40,551 bases of DNA from Alphaproteobacteria bacterium (GTDB taxonomy: Bacteria > Pseudomonadota > Alphaproteobacteria > Rhizobiales > Beijerinckiaceae), in NCBI GenBank assembly GCA_016869435.1, contig VGEB01000017.1, positions 1 to 40,551 of the forward strand, in the 5' to 3' direction. Within the stretch, counting starts at the first letter, position 1, and each line of letters opens with the position of its first letter. Both the position numbers and the translations under genes were made by a program. Of the stretch, positions 16,137 to 23,768 are shown in pieces. The notes under the pieces are model-generated. The model was not told the origin of the DNA. It saw nothing but the letters and a program-made list of their open reading frames with translations, and ran no database searches.

Positions 16137-16166
16137 TAAACCTGTTGGCGCTATGCGCCATATAAT
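16137..16166 (+). promoter_or_regulatory. Putative promoter of pqqA
   Basis: A perfect -10 hexamer TATAAT lies at 16161-16166, 38 bases before the pqqA ATG. The only -35 candidate is the weak TAAACC/TTAAAC at 16136-16142 with an 18-19 base spacer, so an activator may be needed. The upstream 250 bases (15915-16136) hold no gene, are unusually AT-rich for this genome, and could contain operator sites. The ribosome-binding site GGAGGAAGAA directly precedes ATG 16205. Confidence 0.45.
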
Positions 16167-16204
16167 CAGGACAGAGCCGAAAAGAGTCCTAAACGGAGGA
16201 AGAA

Positions 16205-16282
16205 ATGGCCTGGACAACCCCCGTGATTGTCGAAGTTTGCGTCGGCATGGAAATCACCAGCTACGAGTCCGCCGAGATCTAA
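16205..16282 (+). CDS. pqqA: Coenzyme PQQ precursor peptide PqqA
   Basis: A 25-residue peptide whose end VCVGMEITSYESAEI is the hallmark of PqqA. Glu16 and Tyr20, in the ExxxY arrangement, are the residues that PqqE cross-links and that become the carbon and nitrogen skeleton of pyrroloquinoline quinone. A strong GGAGGAAGAA Shine-Dalgarno precedes the ATG. No pqqB, C, D or E follows; the next gene is a cytochrome c peroxidase after 160 bases. It is therefore an orphan or extra copy, as known in several methylotrophs. PQQ is the cofactor of methanol dehydrogenases, fitting the lanthanide genes nearby. Confidence 0.92.
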   Translation: MAWTTPVIVEVCVGMEITSYESAEI

Positions 16283-16441
16283 TATCGGCGCGGCCTTCGC
16301 TTCGGTGAAGGCGCCAAAGAATTCCCGAATCGAGCCGGCAGGAAGAGCGCAGCGCAAAGCGGTTGCGCTTTTCGAATCGCCGGCTCGAATCGCTTTGGCC
16401 TCGATCGGCGGCGCGGCCGGCCGCGAGCAGGAGGCGTCGAC

Positions 16442-17479
16442 TTGCGCTCGTCCTCTCTTTTCATCGCGTTTCCCTTCGTACTGTTCGCCGCGACGACCGG
16501 CCGAGCGGAAAGCCCGAACGCCAAGACGCTCCTTGACGACGCGAGGCGGCATTTCCAGCCGATCGCCGCTCCCGCCCCCGCCAATGATCCCGTGACGGCC
16601 GCACGCGTCGAACTCGGCCGGCGGCTGTTTTTCGAAAATCGCGTGTCAATGGACGGCAATGTCAGTTGCGGTCATTGCCATCCTGCGGACAAGCAGGCGA
16701 GCGACGGACTGCCGAAGGCGATTGGCGTCTTCGGCAAGGAGAATCCGCGCAATGCGCCGTCGATCTTCAACGCCGCGCTGAATTTCAAGCAGCATTGGCG
16801 CGGCGATCGCGAGTCTCTTGAAGAGCAGGCGGAAAAATCCTTGCTTGGCCCGGCAAGCTTCGGCAATCCCGATCAGGCGACCGCGATGAGCAAGCTCAAC
16901 GCGATTCCCGCCTATGCCGACGCCTTCGCCAAGGCGTTTCCCGGCGACAAGGATCCGATCAATTCGAAGAATTGGGGCGTCGCCGTCGGCGCCTTTGAGA
17001 GGACCTTGCTGACCCCCTCCAAATTCGACGCTTTCCTCGCCGGCGACGTCTCGGCGCTGTCGAAGCAGCAGCAGGCCGGGCTGCGCAAGTTCATCGATCT
17101 CGGTTGCGTCTCTTGCCACAATGGCGCAGGCGTCGGCGGCAATTCCTTCCAGAAATTTGGAGTCGCGAGCGACTATTGGAAGGAAACCGGCGTCGCGACG
17201 CCTGACAAGGGTCGCGCGGAGGTCACCAAGAACGACGCGGACCTTTATGTCTTCAAGGTCGCGAGCCTGCGCAACGTGGCGCGAACCGCGCCTTATTTTC
17301 ATGACGGGTCCGTCGACGATCTGACCAAAGCCGTAAAAATCATGGGCAAAACCCAGCTCGGACAAGATCTGTCAGATAGTGACGCAGCCGACATCGTCGC
17401 CTTTCTCGGCGCGCTGACCGGCGCCGCTCCCGCGAATTACGCGTCGCCGGAGCCCTTTCCGGACGCCCAAGAAAAGTAG
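16442..17479 (+). CDS. Diheme cytochrome c peroxidase / MauG-family protein
   Basis: A 345-residue periplasmic protein. Residues 1-22 form a signal peptide ending TTGRA. Two c-type haem sites are CGHCH (Cys76, Cys79, His80) and CVSCH (Cys222, Cys225, His226). Further family motifs are RRLFFENRVSMDGNVSCGHC, NAPSIFNAALNFKQHWRGD and VASLRNVARTAPYFHDGSV. Members reduce hydrogen peroxide with cytochrome c or, like MauG, build protein-derived cofactors; the sequence alone does not separate these. The start is TTG 16442, supported by AGGAGG 7 bases upstream and by the signal peptide. It follows pqqA on the same strand, so a link to PQQ-dependent oxidation is plausible. It converges with the response regulator 30 bases downstream. 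Confidence 0.9.
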   Translation: MRSSSLFIAFPFVLFAATTGRAESPNAKTLLDDARRHFQPIAAPAPANDPVTAARVELGRRLFFENRVSMDGNVSCGHCHPADKQASDGLPKAIGVFGKENPRNAPSIFNAALNFKQHWRGDRESLEEQAEKSLLGPASFGNPDQATAMSKLNAIPAYADAFAKAFPGDKDPINSKNWGVAVGAFERTLLTPSKFDAFLAGDVSALSKQQQAGLRKFIDLGCVSCHNGAGVGGNSFQKFGVASDYWKETGVATPDKGRAEVTKNDADLYVFKVASLRNVARTAPYFHDGSVDDLTKAVKIMGKTQLGQDLSDSDAADIVAFLGALTGAAPANYASPEPFPDAQEK

Positions 17480-17508
17480 GACTGCCCTCTTCTGGAGGGG
17501 GCGTGCGC

Positions 17509-18126
17509 TTACAACTTGTGTTCCAGCGCGATGCGCATCAGCTCCATCGGCGTGCGGGCGCCGAGCTTGCGCTTCATGATCGAGCAGCTGTTGGCGATCG
17601 TCTTATAGGAGACCTGAGTGGCGTCGGCGATCTCCGCCATGCCGAGCCCGCGTCCCAGCATTCGCAAAATCTCCAATTCTCGCGCGGTCAGCGCAGAGAG
17701 TGGGCTGGCGGCGGCGCCGCTTTTCTCGAACGCCAGTCGATTGGCGATTTTAGGCATGAGAAACACGCCGCCCGAAGCGACTTCGCGCACCGCCTTCAGC
17801 AACAGATATGGGTCGTCGTTCTTGGTCACATAAGCCTTGGCGCCCATCTGAATCGCCCGCGCCGCGAAGATCGGATCATCGTTCATGCTGAAAACGACGA
17901 TGCGCGCGGCCGGATCGGTTTCCAGAATCCGCCGCGTCAGCTCGAAGCCGGAAACGCCGGGCAAGCCGATATCGACGACCGTCACGTCCGGCTTTTCCGC
18001 CGTGAAGGCGGCGAGACCGGTCTCCGCGTCGCGCGCGTCGACGACGTCGATGTCGCCTTCGCCGGCAAGCATCGCCGCGCAGCCGGAAACGATGATCGGA
18101 TGGTCGTCAACGATGAGAACGCGCAT
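17509..18126 (-). CDS. NarL/LuxR-type response regulator
   Basis: A 205-residue DNA-binding regulator. The receiver domain begins MRVLIVDDHPIIVSG, has phosphoacceptor Asp52 in VVDIGLPGVSGFELT, and the conserved lysine in GAKAYVTKND. The C-terminal LuxR helix-turn-helix reads LTARELEILRMLGRGLGMAE followed by IADATQVSYKTIANSCS. ATG 18126 is chosen because it gives the canonical receiver start; the frame extends 35 codons further without support. It is divergent from the histidine kinase with 104 bases between. Regulators of this class (AgmR/ExaE, FlhR, MoxX, PedR2) control PQQ alcohol dehydrogenase genes in other bacteria, so control of the surrounding PQQ/lanthanide genes is a reasonable inference. 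Confidence 0.9.
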   Translation of the reverse strand: MRVLIVDDHPIIVSGCAAMLAGEGDIDVVDARDAETGLAAFTAEKPDVTVVDIGLPGVSGFELTRRILETDPAARIVVFSMNDDPIFAARAIQMGAKAYVTKNDDPYLLLKAVREVASGGVFLMPKIANRLAFEKSGAAASPLSALTARELEILRMLGRGLGMAEIADATQVSYKTIANSCSIMKRKLGARTPMELMRIALEHKL

Positions 18127-18230
18127 ATTCGAATTGGCTCCACGCATTGAGGCCTGCAGAACGGGCGGCCGTGACATTGACGGCATCCGGACCTTTCGTA
18201 AAGTCGCCCGCTTCTCTAAAGAAATGGCCA

Positions 18231-19559
18231 ATGCTTCGAAGGCTCTCCCTGCGCGTTCGCCTGTCGCTGCTGCTCGGCGTCGTGCTTGCGGTGGGACTGG
18301 CGCTCGGCGTCGGCCTGCTCATCTTGCATGCCGGCGCGCGCGTTCGCGCCGAGGCCGATGGTGCGACGCGACTGGCGCGGGAGCTGGTTGAAGCGAATCT
18401 GCCGCGGCTCGACGCGGCGCCCGAACCACAGGTCGAGATCGCGCGACTTCTCGCCGAGGCGCAGCGGCTGCGTCATGTCCGCGTCGCGCTCGCCGGAGAG
18501 GAGACGCCCGCCACGGAGAAAGACGACCGCGCGCCGCAGTGGTTCACGCGGCTCGTGTTGCCGAACGCCGCCGCCACGCGGATCGAAACCGGCCACGGCG
18601 CGATCCTGATCTCCCCCAATCCCGCGGATGAGATCGCCGAGATTTGGCAGGAAATCGTCTGGCTCGCGATCGGCGGCGCCGGGATCGCGGTCGCCGCCTT
18701 CGGGCTTGTGTCGTTCGCCGTGTCGCGAACGCTGCGTCCGATCGCGACTCTCGCGGACGGCCTGCGGCGTTTGGAGCGCGGCGAACACTTGGTGCGCGTT
18801 CCCGCCGACGGCTCGCCTGAATTCATCATCATCGCGGAACGCATCAATGCGCTGGCCGCAACGCTGCAACAGCTCGACGAGGAAAATCGTCGGCTTGTGC
18901 GGCGCATGATCCATGTGCAGGACGAAGAGCGCAAAGGCATCGCGCGCGACCTGCATGACGAGATTGGTCCCTTCCTGTTCACTGTCCGCGCGGGCGTGGG
19001 CGCCTTGGCGCGCCGCGCGGCGGGTCCAGGCGCTGACGCGGCGCGTCTTGCGGATGATTGCGCGCGCATCGATGCGCAGATCGCCGCCTTGCAGCAGGTC
19101 AACAGACGCATTCTCGGGCGATTGCGTCCCGCCGCTCTCGAAGAGATGGGCCTTGCCGACGCCTTGCAGGCGCTGGCGCAGGGCTGGCGCGAGGCGAACC
19201 CCGGGGTCGATATCGCGCTTTCGCTCGACGGCGCCTCCGGCGATCTAGAAGAGGAAACCGCGCTCACCGCCTATCGCATCGTGCAGGAGGGCCTCGCCAA
19301 CGCGCTGCGACATTCGGGCGCCGATCGAGTGGAGGCGATCATCGAGCGCGCTAAGGGCGTCTTGCATATCGTCGTGAGGGATAACGGGAGCGGGCTCGAC
19401 GCGACGCGCAGCCCGGCGAGCGGCGGCCTCGGATTACGCGGCATGAGTGAGAGAGTGGGCGCGCTGGGCGGCGCACTCATGCTGACGAACGACGTGGAAG
19501 GCGGCGCGCGGCTGACCGCGTCGCTGCCTCTGCGCATTAGCGGCGCGGCGAATCGCTAA
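18231..19559 (+). CDS. HisKA_3-type sensor histidine kinase
   Basis: A 442-residue inner-membrane sensor. Transmembrane helices lie at about 10-32 and 143-165 and enclose a periplasmic sensing region of about 110 residues. A HAMP linker follows (about 166-218). The dimerisation and phosphoacceptor segment is DEERKGIARDLHDEIGPFLF with His242. The ATPase domain has the N-box region EEGLANALRHS-like stretch, DNGSGLDATR and GGLGLRGMSERV. This architecture pairs with NarL-type regulators, and the divergent neighbour is one. ATG 18231 starts right before the basic residues and first helix; a longer frame from 18147 covers the promoter gap. The sensed signal is unknown; the periplasmic domain could read a methanol- or metal-linked cue. 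Confidence 0.9.
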   Translation: MLRRLSLRVRLSLLLGVVLAVGLALGVGLLILHAGARVRAEADGATRLARELVEANLPRLDAAPEPQVEIARLLAEAQRLRHVRVALAGEETPATEKDDRAPQWFTRLVLPNAAATRIETGHGAILISPNPADEIAEIWQEIVWLAIGGAGIAVAAFGLVSFAVSRTLRPIATLADGLRRLERGEHLVRVPADGSPEFIIIAERINALAATLQQLDEENRRLVRRMIHVQDEERKGIARDLHDEIGPFLFTVRAGVGALARRAAGPGADAARLADDCARIDAQIAALQQVNRRILGRLRPAALEEMGLADALQALAQGWREANPGVDIALSLDGASGDLEEETALTAYRIVQEGLANALRHSGADRVEAIIERAKGVLHIVVRDNGSGLDATRSPASGGLGLRGMSERVGALGGALMLTNDVEGGARLTASLPLRISGAANR

Positions 19560-19918
19560 GCCGCAATCCAGGCGCGCGCCTCATCGGCTTGCGACGTTGG
19601 AAACAGCTTCATCTCGCCGGGGGTTATGAAGCTGAAGAGCTGCGTCGCGTGCTTGATCCACTCGACGTCGGTGACAAGCGCAATTCGCTCCCAGCGCGTG
19701 AGATGTCCCATTCCGACCTTAAAATCCTCGAACATCGCGCCGGGATCGAATCCTGAGAAGTCGGGCGCGATCTCGTAATAGATCCTGACTTTTTCGTGTT
19801 TCTTGAGCGCGTTCTCGACCGCCGAAACGAGGACGGAGTCGTAATCCGCCTTGGTGACGCACCCTCTGCAGACGATCGCGACGACATTATCGGGGAAGTT
19901 CGACAGTTGCTCAATCAA
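19556..19918 (-). CDS. SpoIIAA-like (STAS-related) protein
   Basis: A protein of about 120 residues of the SpoIIAA-like/DUF3478 family, seen in the pattern LSNFPDNVVAIVCRGCVTKADYD, IYYEIAPDFSGFDPGAMFED, and WERIALVTDVEWIKHATQLF. Members have a STAS-like fold, and their role is poorly known; some bind lipids or act in regulation. TTG 19918 is the preferred start because GAGGAGA stands just before it. An ATG at 19966 would add 16 residues without a ribosome-binding site. It converges with the kinase gene, the two overlapping by four bases, and is divergent from the DUF1614 gene. Confidence 0.8.
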   Translation of the reverse strand: MIEQLSNFPDNVVAIVCRGCVTKADYDSVLVSAVENALKKHEKVRIYYEIAPDFSGFDPGAMFEDFKVGMGHLTRWERIALVTDVEWIKHATQLFSFITPGEMKLFPTSQADEARAWIAA

Positions 19919-20050
19919 AGGCGTTCTCCTCAATGCTTGATGACGCGCCAGTGAAGGCCCCGTCATAGCGTTTTTCGTTGGACTGCATCTCGCTCGCCGG
20001 TCCCCTATATGGGGCTGCAGCGCTCGATAATGCGCCCGGGGAGGCGATGC

Positions 20051-20782
20051 GTGTATTCACATCAGCTTCACTATCTTCCGCTGCCGCCAATCGTCTACGC
20101 GATCTTGATTGGCGCGCTGCTGGTGGTCTTCGTATTGATACAGATCGGCGCGCTCAGCTACGCCTACGGCCGCATCGGCCTGAGCTCCAAATATGCGACG
20201 CTCACGCTGCTCGCTTCCCTTCTAGGCAGCTACATCAACATTCCGGTCGCGCATTTCGCCGGAGAGCACGTGGTCCCGCAGGAAGTAATCGACTTTTTCG
20301 GAAGGCGCTATGTCGTTCCGATGGTCGTCGATTGGCCGGGGATGATACTGGCGGTAAATGTCGGCGGCGCCGTCATTCCGTTTTTCCTGTCGTTGTATCT
20401 GCTTGCCCGCAATCGCATTTGGATCGTCGGCGCCGTGGCGACCGCGATTGTCGCTTTGGTCGTCCATCTCTTCGCGCGGATCGTGCCCGGCGTCGGCATC
20501 AGCGTTCCCATCGTCGCGCCGCCGCTGCTCTCGGCGGCTCTGGCGCTCGTGCTGTCCCGCGACCATGCTGCGCCGGTCGCCTATGTTAGCGGCAGCCTCG
20601 GCACGCTCATCGGCGCGGATCTGCTCAATCTCGGTAGGATTCAGGAGATCGGGACGCCGCTCGTGTCATTTGGCGGCGCGGGAACATTCGACGGCATATT
20701 CGTCACCGGAATTCTTGCCGTGCTGATCGCGAGCCTGCCCCTGCGCAGGAATCCTTCCGGCGTTTCGCCTGCGCCGCCGTAG
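20051..20782 (+). CDS. DUF1614 integral membrane protein
   Basis: A 243-residue protein with six to seven predicted membrane segments, for example PPIVYAILIGALLVVFVLIQ, WPGMILAVNVGGAVIPFFLS and IVAPPLLSAALALVLS. The glycine-rich motifs AVNVGGAVIPFF, PIVAPPLLSA and YVSGSLGTLIGADLLNL are those of DUF1614, whose function is unknown. The start is GTG 20051 with GGGGAGG upstream; an in-frame ATG at 20009 has no such site. The gene ends 70 bases before lanM on the same strand, so it may share a transcript with lanM or carry its promoter in the gap. A membrane protein directly before lanmodulin deserves attention as a possible transport component. Confidence 0.85.
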   Translation: MYSHQLHYLPLPPIVYAILIGALLVVFVLIQIGALSYAYGRIGLSSKYATLTLLASLLGSYINIPVAHFAGEHVVPQEVIDFFGRRYVVPMVVDWPGMILAVNVGGAVIPFFLSLYLLARNRIWIVGAVATAIVALVVHLFARIVPGVGISVPIVAPPLLSAALALVLSRDHAAPVAYVSGSLGTLIGADLLNLGRIQEIGTPLVSFGGAGTFDGIFVTGILAVLIASLPLRRNPSGVSPAPP

Positions 20783-20852
20783 TCCGGCCCTAGCAGGTTG
20801 GACGGCGCCCGCGCTATATTAGCTGCGATGACCATATTCAGAGGAGTCGCAA

Positions 20853-21254
20853 ATGAACAAGACATTGCTGCTCGGCGCGTTGGCGCTTGCCGGCGTCATG
20901 GCGGTGCCGGCGACGTCCGCGCTCGCGAAGGCGACCGGGCCTGTCGCTGCGCTCGACACCGACAATGACGGCACCGTCGACCTCAACGAAATCAACAAAT
21001 CCGCCAGTGGCCTGTTTACGCGCCTCGAGAAGGACTCGGACGGCACCGTCGACGTGAAAGAGATGAAGGGGCGCGTCTCGAAGAAGGATTTCAAGACCGC
21101 CGACCCGGACAACGACGGCACGCTCTCGAAGGATGAGTTTCTCGCCATGGTCGCTGGCATGTTCAAGGATGCGGATCCCGACAATGACGGAACGCTCGAC
21201 GCCAAGGAGCTTGCCTCCAAGAAGGGCAAGGCGCTTCTGCGCGTGACCATGTGA
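20853..21254 (+). CDS. lanM: Lanmodulin-like periplasmic EF-hand protein
   Basis: A 133-residue protein with a signal peptide (residues 1-25, ending SALA) and four EF-hand loops: EF1 D35-E46, EF2 E59-E70, EF3 D84-E95, EF4 D108-E119. The spacing between loops is 12, 13 and 12 residues, as I recall it for lanmodulin and much shorter than in calmodulin. The stretch KEMKGRVSKKDFKTADPDND and the end DAKELASKKGKALL also follow lanmodulin. The hallmark proline at loop position 2 is kept only in EF3 and EF4; EF1 has Thr and EF2 has Lys, with Glu instead of Asp at position 1. EF3 has Ser at position 9. Lanmodulin binds lanthanides with picomolar affinity in the periplasm. AGAGGAG precedes the ATG. Confidence 0.88.
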   Translation: MNKTLLLGALALAGVMAVPATSALAKATGPVAALDTDNDGTVDLNEINKSASGLFTRLEKDSDGTVDVKEMKGRVSKKDFKTADPDNDGTLSKDEFLAMVAGMFKDADPDNDGTLDAKELASKKGKALLRVTM

Positions 21255-21320
21255 TGGCCGAAGGCGCGCGGGAGCGCCGGCGAACTTGATCCCGCGCGCC
21301 AAAGCGGCCATTTAGGCGAC

Positions 21321-22499
21321 ATGAAAAGCTTGGTCGCCGCTTTCTGTATGCTGCTCCTCGCTGCGCCGGTCGCGGCTGAAACGTTAAGCGTCAAAATCGG
21401 CGTTCTGCGCGAAACGCATTCGCGCGAGACCCTCTCGATTCTCGATATTCCCGCCGCCGACGATACGCTCGCCGGCGCCCTGCTCGGCGCGGCCGACAAC
21501 AACACCACAGGCAAATTCACCAATCAGACCTTCGAGGCGATCGACGCCAGGCTTGAGGAAGGCGACGATGTCGTCGCGGCCCTCGACGCGCTTTTTGAGA
21601 AGGGCGCGCTTTTCATTATCGCCGACCTCTCGCCCGAACGCCTGCTCGCGGCCTCCGAACGCGCCAGACCGAGGGGCGCGCTGCTCTTGAACGTCTCCGC
21701 GACCGACGACAGGCTGCGCGAAGAGGACTGTCGCGCCAATGTCATCCACGTTGCGCCGACGCGCTCGATGCTCGCGGACGGTCTGGCGCAATATCTCGTC
21801 TGGAAACAGTGGCGACGCTGGCTGCTGATCAAGGGATCGCATCCAAACGACGAGTTCCTGGCGCAGGCCTTGCGCAACAGCGCCAGGAAATTCGGCGCGA
21901 AGATCGTCGAAGAGCGCATTTATGAAGACACCGGGGGCGGACGGCGCAGCGACTCCGGCTCGGTGCAAACGCAGCGGCAGATCCCGACGCTGACGCAGAA
22001 CGCGCCCGCCTATGACGCCCTCATCGCCGCCGACGAGAGCGACGTCTTCGGCGGCTATCTGCCATACCGCACCTGGGATCCACGCCCCGTCGCCGGCTCT
22101 GCCGGGCTGATGCCGACGAATTGGGATCCGGCGCACGAACAATGGGGCGCGCTTCAATTGCAGAACCGCTTCATTCAGACGTTCAGACGTTTGATGAACG
22201 CCCGCGACAATGCGGCGTGGCTTGCTATGCGGATGATCGGCGAAGCCGCAACGCGCGCCGCTTCGAACGATCCCGAAAAGCTGCGCCTCTACATGCTCGG
22301 CCAGGACTTCTCCATCGCCGCATTCAAAGGCGTCCGGCTGACGCTGCGGCTATGGAACCTGCAGTTGCGCCAGCCGATCCTGCTTTCCGACGGACGGATG
22401 GTTGTCTCGGTTTCGCCGCAGGAAGGCTTCCTCCATCAAGTCAGCGAACTCGACACGCTGGGAGTCGACCAGCCGGAGACGAAATGCAAACTGAAATGA
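21321..22499 (+). CDS. lutA: ABC transporter substrate-binding protein of PQQ/lanthanide clusters (LutA/PedA1-type)
   Basis: A 392-residue periplasmic protein with a signal peptide (1-19, ending APVAA). The fold is that of type I periplasmic binding proteins (leucine-binding-like): VKIGVLRETHSRETLSILDI, ALFIIADLSPERLLAASERA, RWLLIKGSHPNDEFLAQALR. The family is known from PQQ-dependent alcohol oxidation clusters and corresponds to lutA of Methylorubrum and PedA1 of Pseudomonas putida, both tied to lanthanide uptake. It lies 66 bases after lanM and overlaps the next gene by an ATGA junction. The assignment to the family is firm; the lanthanide role is inferred from the neighbouring lanM and from the named homologues. 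Confidence 0.85.
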   Translation: MKSLVAAFCMLLLAAPVAAETLSVKIGVLRETHSRETLSILDIPAADDTLAGALLGAADNNTTGKFTNQTFEAIDARLEEGDDVVAALDALFEKGALFIIADLSPERLLAASERARPRGALLLNVSATDDRLREEDCRANVIHVAPTRSMLADGLAQYLVWKQWRRWLLIKGSHPNDEFLAQALRNSARKFGAKIVEERIYEDTGGGRRSDSGSVQTQRQIPTLTQNAPAYDALIAADESDVFGGYLPYRTWDPRPVAGSAGLMPTNWDPAHEQWGALQLQNRFIQTFRRLMNARDNAAWLAMRMIGEAATRAASNDPEKLRLYMLGQDFSIAAFKGVRLTLRLWNLQLRQPILLSDGRMVVSVSPQEGFLHQVSELDTLGVDQPETKCKLK

Positions 22500-23623
22500 A
22501 GCGTGCCTCCACCTCGACACTGAGATGCTGCAGACTCGGCCTTGCCTTGCTGCTTGCTCGCTTTGCGCGTCATGGCCGGGCTTGTCCCGGCCATCCACGC
22601 GTGAGTCCCAACGGCATGGATGCGCGCGACAAGCGCGGGCATGACGCAAGTTACGCAATTATCATGACAATGTCCGCCTTGCTTTGCTCTATGTTCTCTT
22701 TGACGCCCGCTCACGCCTACAAGGCCTATGTCAGCAATGAAAAGGGTAATTCCATCACTGTCATCGACACCGACAAGCTCGAAGCGACGGCGACCATGAG
22801 AGTCGGGCGGCGCCCGCGCGGAATCGAGCTTAACAAGGACGGCTCCGAACTTTACATCTGCGCCGGCGACGACGACGCGATTCAGGTGCTTGACACGAAG
22901 ACTCTCAAAGTAACCGGAAAGCTGCCGTCCGGCCCCGATCCCGAGCTTCTGGCGCTCAGCCCCAGCGGCGACGTGATCTATGTCTCCAACGAAAACGACA
23001 ATCTCGTCACGCTCATCGACGTGAAGAAGAAGGAAATGATCGGCGACATTCCGGTCGGCGTCGAACCGGAAGGCATGGCCGTCAGCCCCGACGGCAGGTT
23101 GCTGGTCAACACGTCGGAGACCACCAATATGGCGCATCTCATAGACACGCAGTCGAAAGAGATCGTCGCCAATATTCTCGTCGATGGAAGGCCGCGCTTC
23201 GCCGAATTCAAGAAGGACGGCTCCGAGCTTTGGGTGTCGTCGGAAGTCGGCGGGACGGTCGCGATCATCGATCCGGTGAAACGCGAATTGAAGCAGAAGA
23301 TCAGCTTCGACATTCCGGCGATGTCGAAGGAAGCCATTCAGCCGATCGGCATATCGATCACCCGCGACGGAAAGCGGGCCTTTGTCGCGCTTGGGCCCGC
23401 CAATCGCGTCGCGGTGATCGACGCCGAAACCAAGAAAGTCGAGAAATATCTGCTCGTCGGACAGCGCGTCTGGCATCTCGCCTTCACGCCCGACGAAAAA
23501 TTTCTGCTCACCGCCAATGGCGTCTCCAACGACGTTTCGGTGATCGACGTTGCGTCTTTGAAAGTGCTGAAGTCGATTCCGGTCGGCGCTTTTCCCTGGG
23601 GCGTTGTTGTGGGGCCGCAATGA
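22496..23623 (+). CDS. YVTN beta-propeller protein of the PQQ/lanthanide ABC cluster (PedA2-type)
   Basis: Residues 75-375 form about seven YVTN/NHL-like blades, each with the pattern ITVIDTDKLEATATMRVGRR and PRGIELNKDGSELYI. Such propellers accompany the ABC genes of PQQ alcohol oxidation clusters and act in the periplasm. ATG 22496 overlaps the lutA stop as ATGA and begins a hydrophobic signal-like segment (CCRLGLALLLARFA). An 81-base interspersed repeat (22567-22647, 27 codons) then interrupts this segment, and the sequence resumes with SALLCSMFSLTPAHA, a normal cleavage region. Translation from ATG 22496 would make a signal peptide of about 74 residues with charged residues inside. An internal ATG at 22664 gives a short one of 18. 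Which start is used is not settled. Confidence 0.85.
   Translation: MKRASTSTLRCCRLGLALLLARFARHGRACPGHPRVSPNGMDARDKRGHDASYAIIMTMSALLCSMFSLTPAHAYKAYVSNEKGNSITVIDTDKLEATATMRVGRRPRGIELNKDGSELYICAGDDDAIQVLDTKTLKVTGKLPSGPDPELLALSPSGDVIYVSNENDNLVTLIDVKKKEMIGDIPVGVEPEGMAVSPDGRLLVNTSETTNMAHLIDTQSKEIVANILVDGRPRFAEFKKDGSELWVSSEVGGTVAIIDPVKRELKQKISFDIPAMSKEAIQPIGISITRDGKRAFVALGPANRVAVIDAETKKVEKYLLVGQRVWHLAFTPDEKFLLTANGVSNDVSVIDVASLKVLKSIPVGAFPWGVVVGPQ
22567..22647. repeat. Interspersed palindromic repeat inside the propeller gene
   Basis: The element begins GCGTCATGGCCGGGCTTGTC and ends GCGACAAGCGCGGGCATGAC, an imperfect long inverted repeat widespread in Hyphomicrobiales. It is exactly 81 bases as delimited, so the reading frame stays open through it. 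A related, longer copy lies at 33764-33893. Confidence 0.75.
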
Positions 23624-23640
23624 GTGTGAGTCTTAACGCC

Positions 23641-23749
23641 TGTCATTCCCGACGCGCGAAGCGCGATCGGGAATCCAGAGCCACGATCGGCGCTGTTGGC
23701 CGCGGCTCTGGATTCCCGGTTTTTCGCTTCGCGAATGCTGGTAATGACA
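23641..23749. repeat. Interspersed palindromic repeat between propeller and ATPase genes
   Basis: The element starts TGTCATTCCCGACGCGCGAA and ends with AATGCTGGTAATGACA, giving outer inverted ends TGTCATT/AATGACA. Inside, AATCCAGAGCC and GGCTCTGGATTCCC pair. It fills most of the 145-base gap after the propeller gene. A second copy stands at 24539-24638. Confidence 0.8.
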
Positions 23750-23768
23750 ACCCTGTCGGAGCGCCGCA

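Noticed and set aside
16166-16659. Minus-strand frames opposite pqqA and the start of the peroxidase gene
   Set aside because: They overlap the clear pqqA and signal-peptide coding sequence on the other strand and show no domain.
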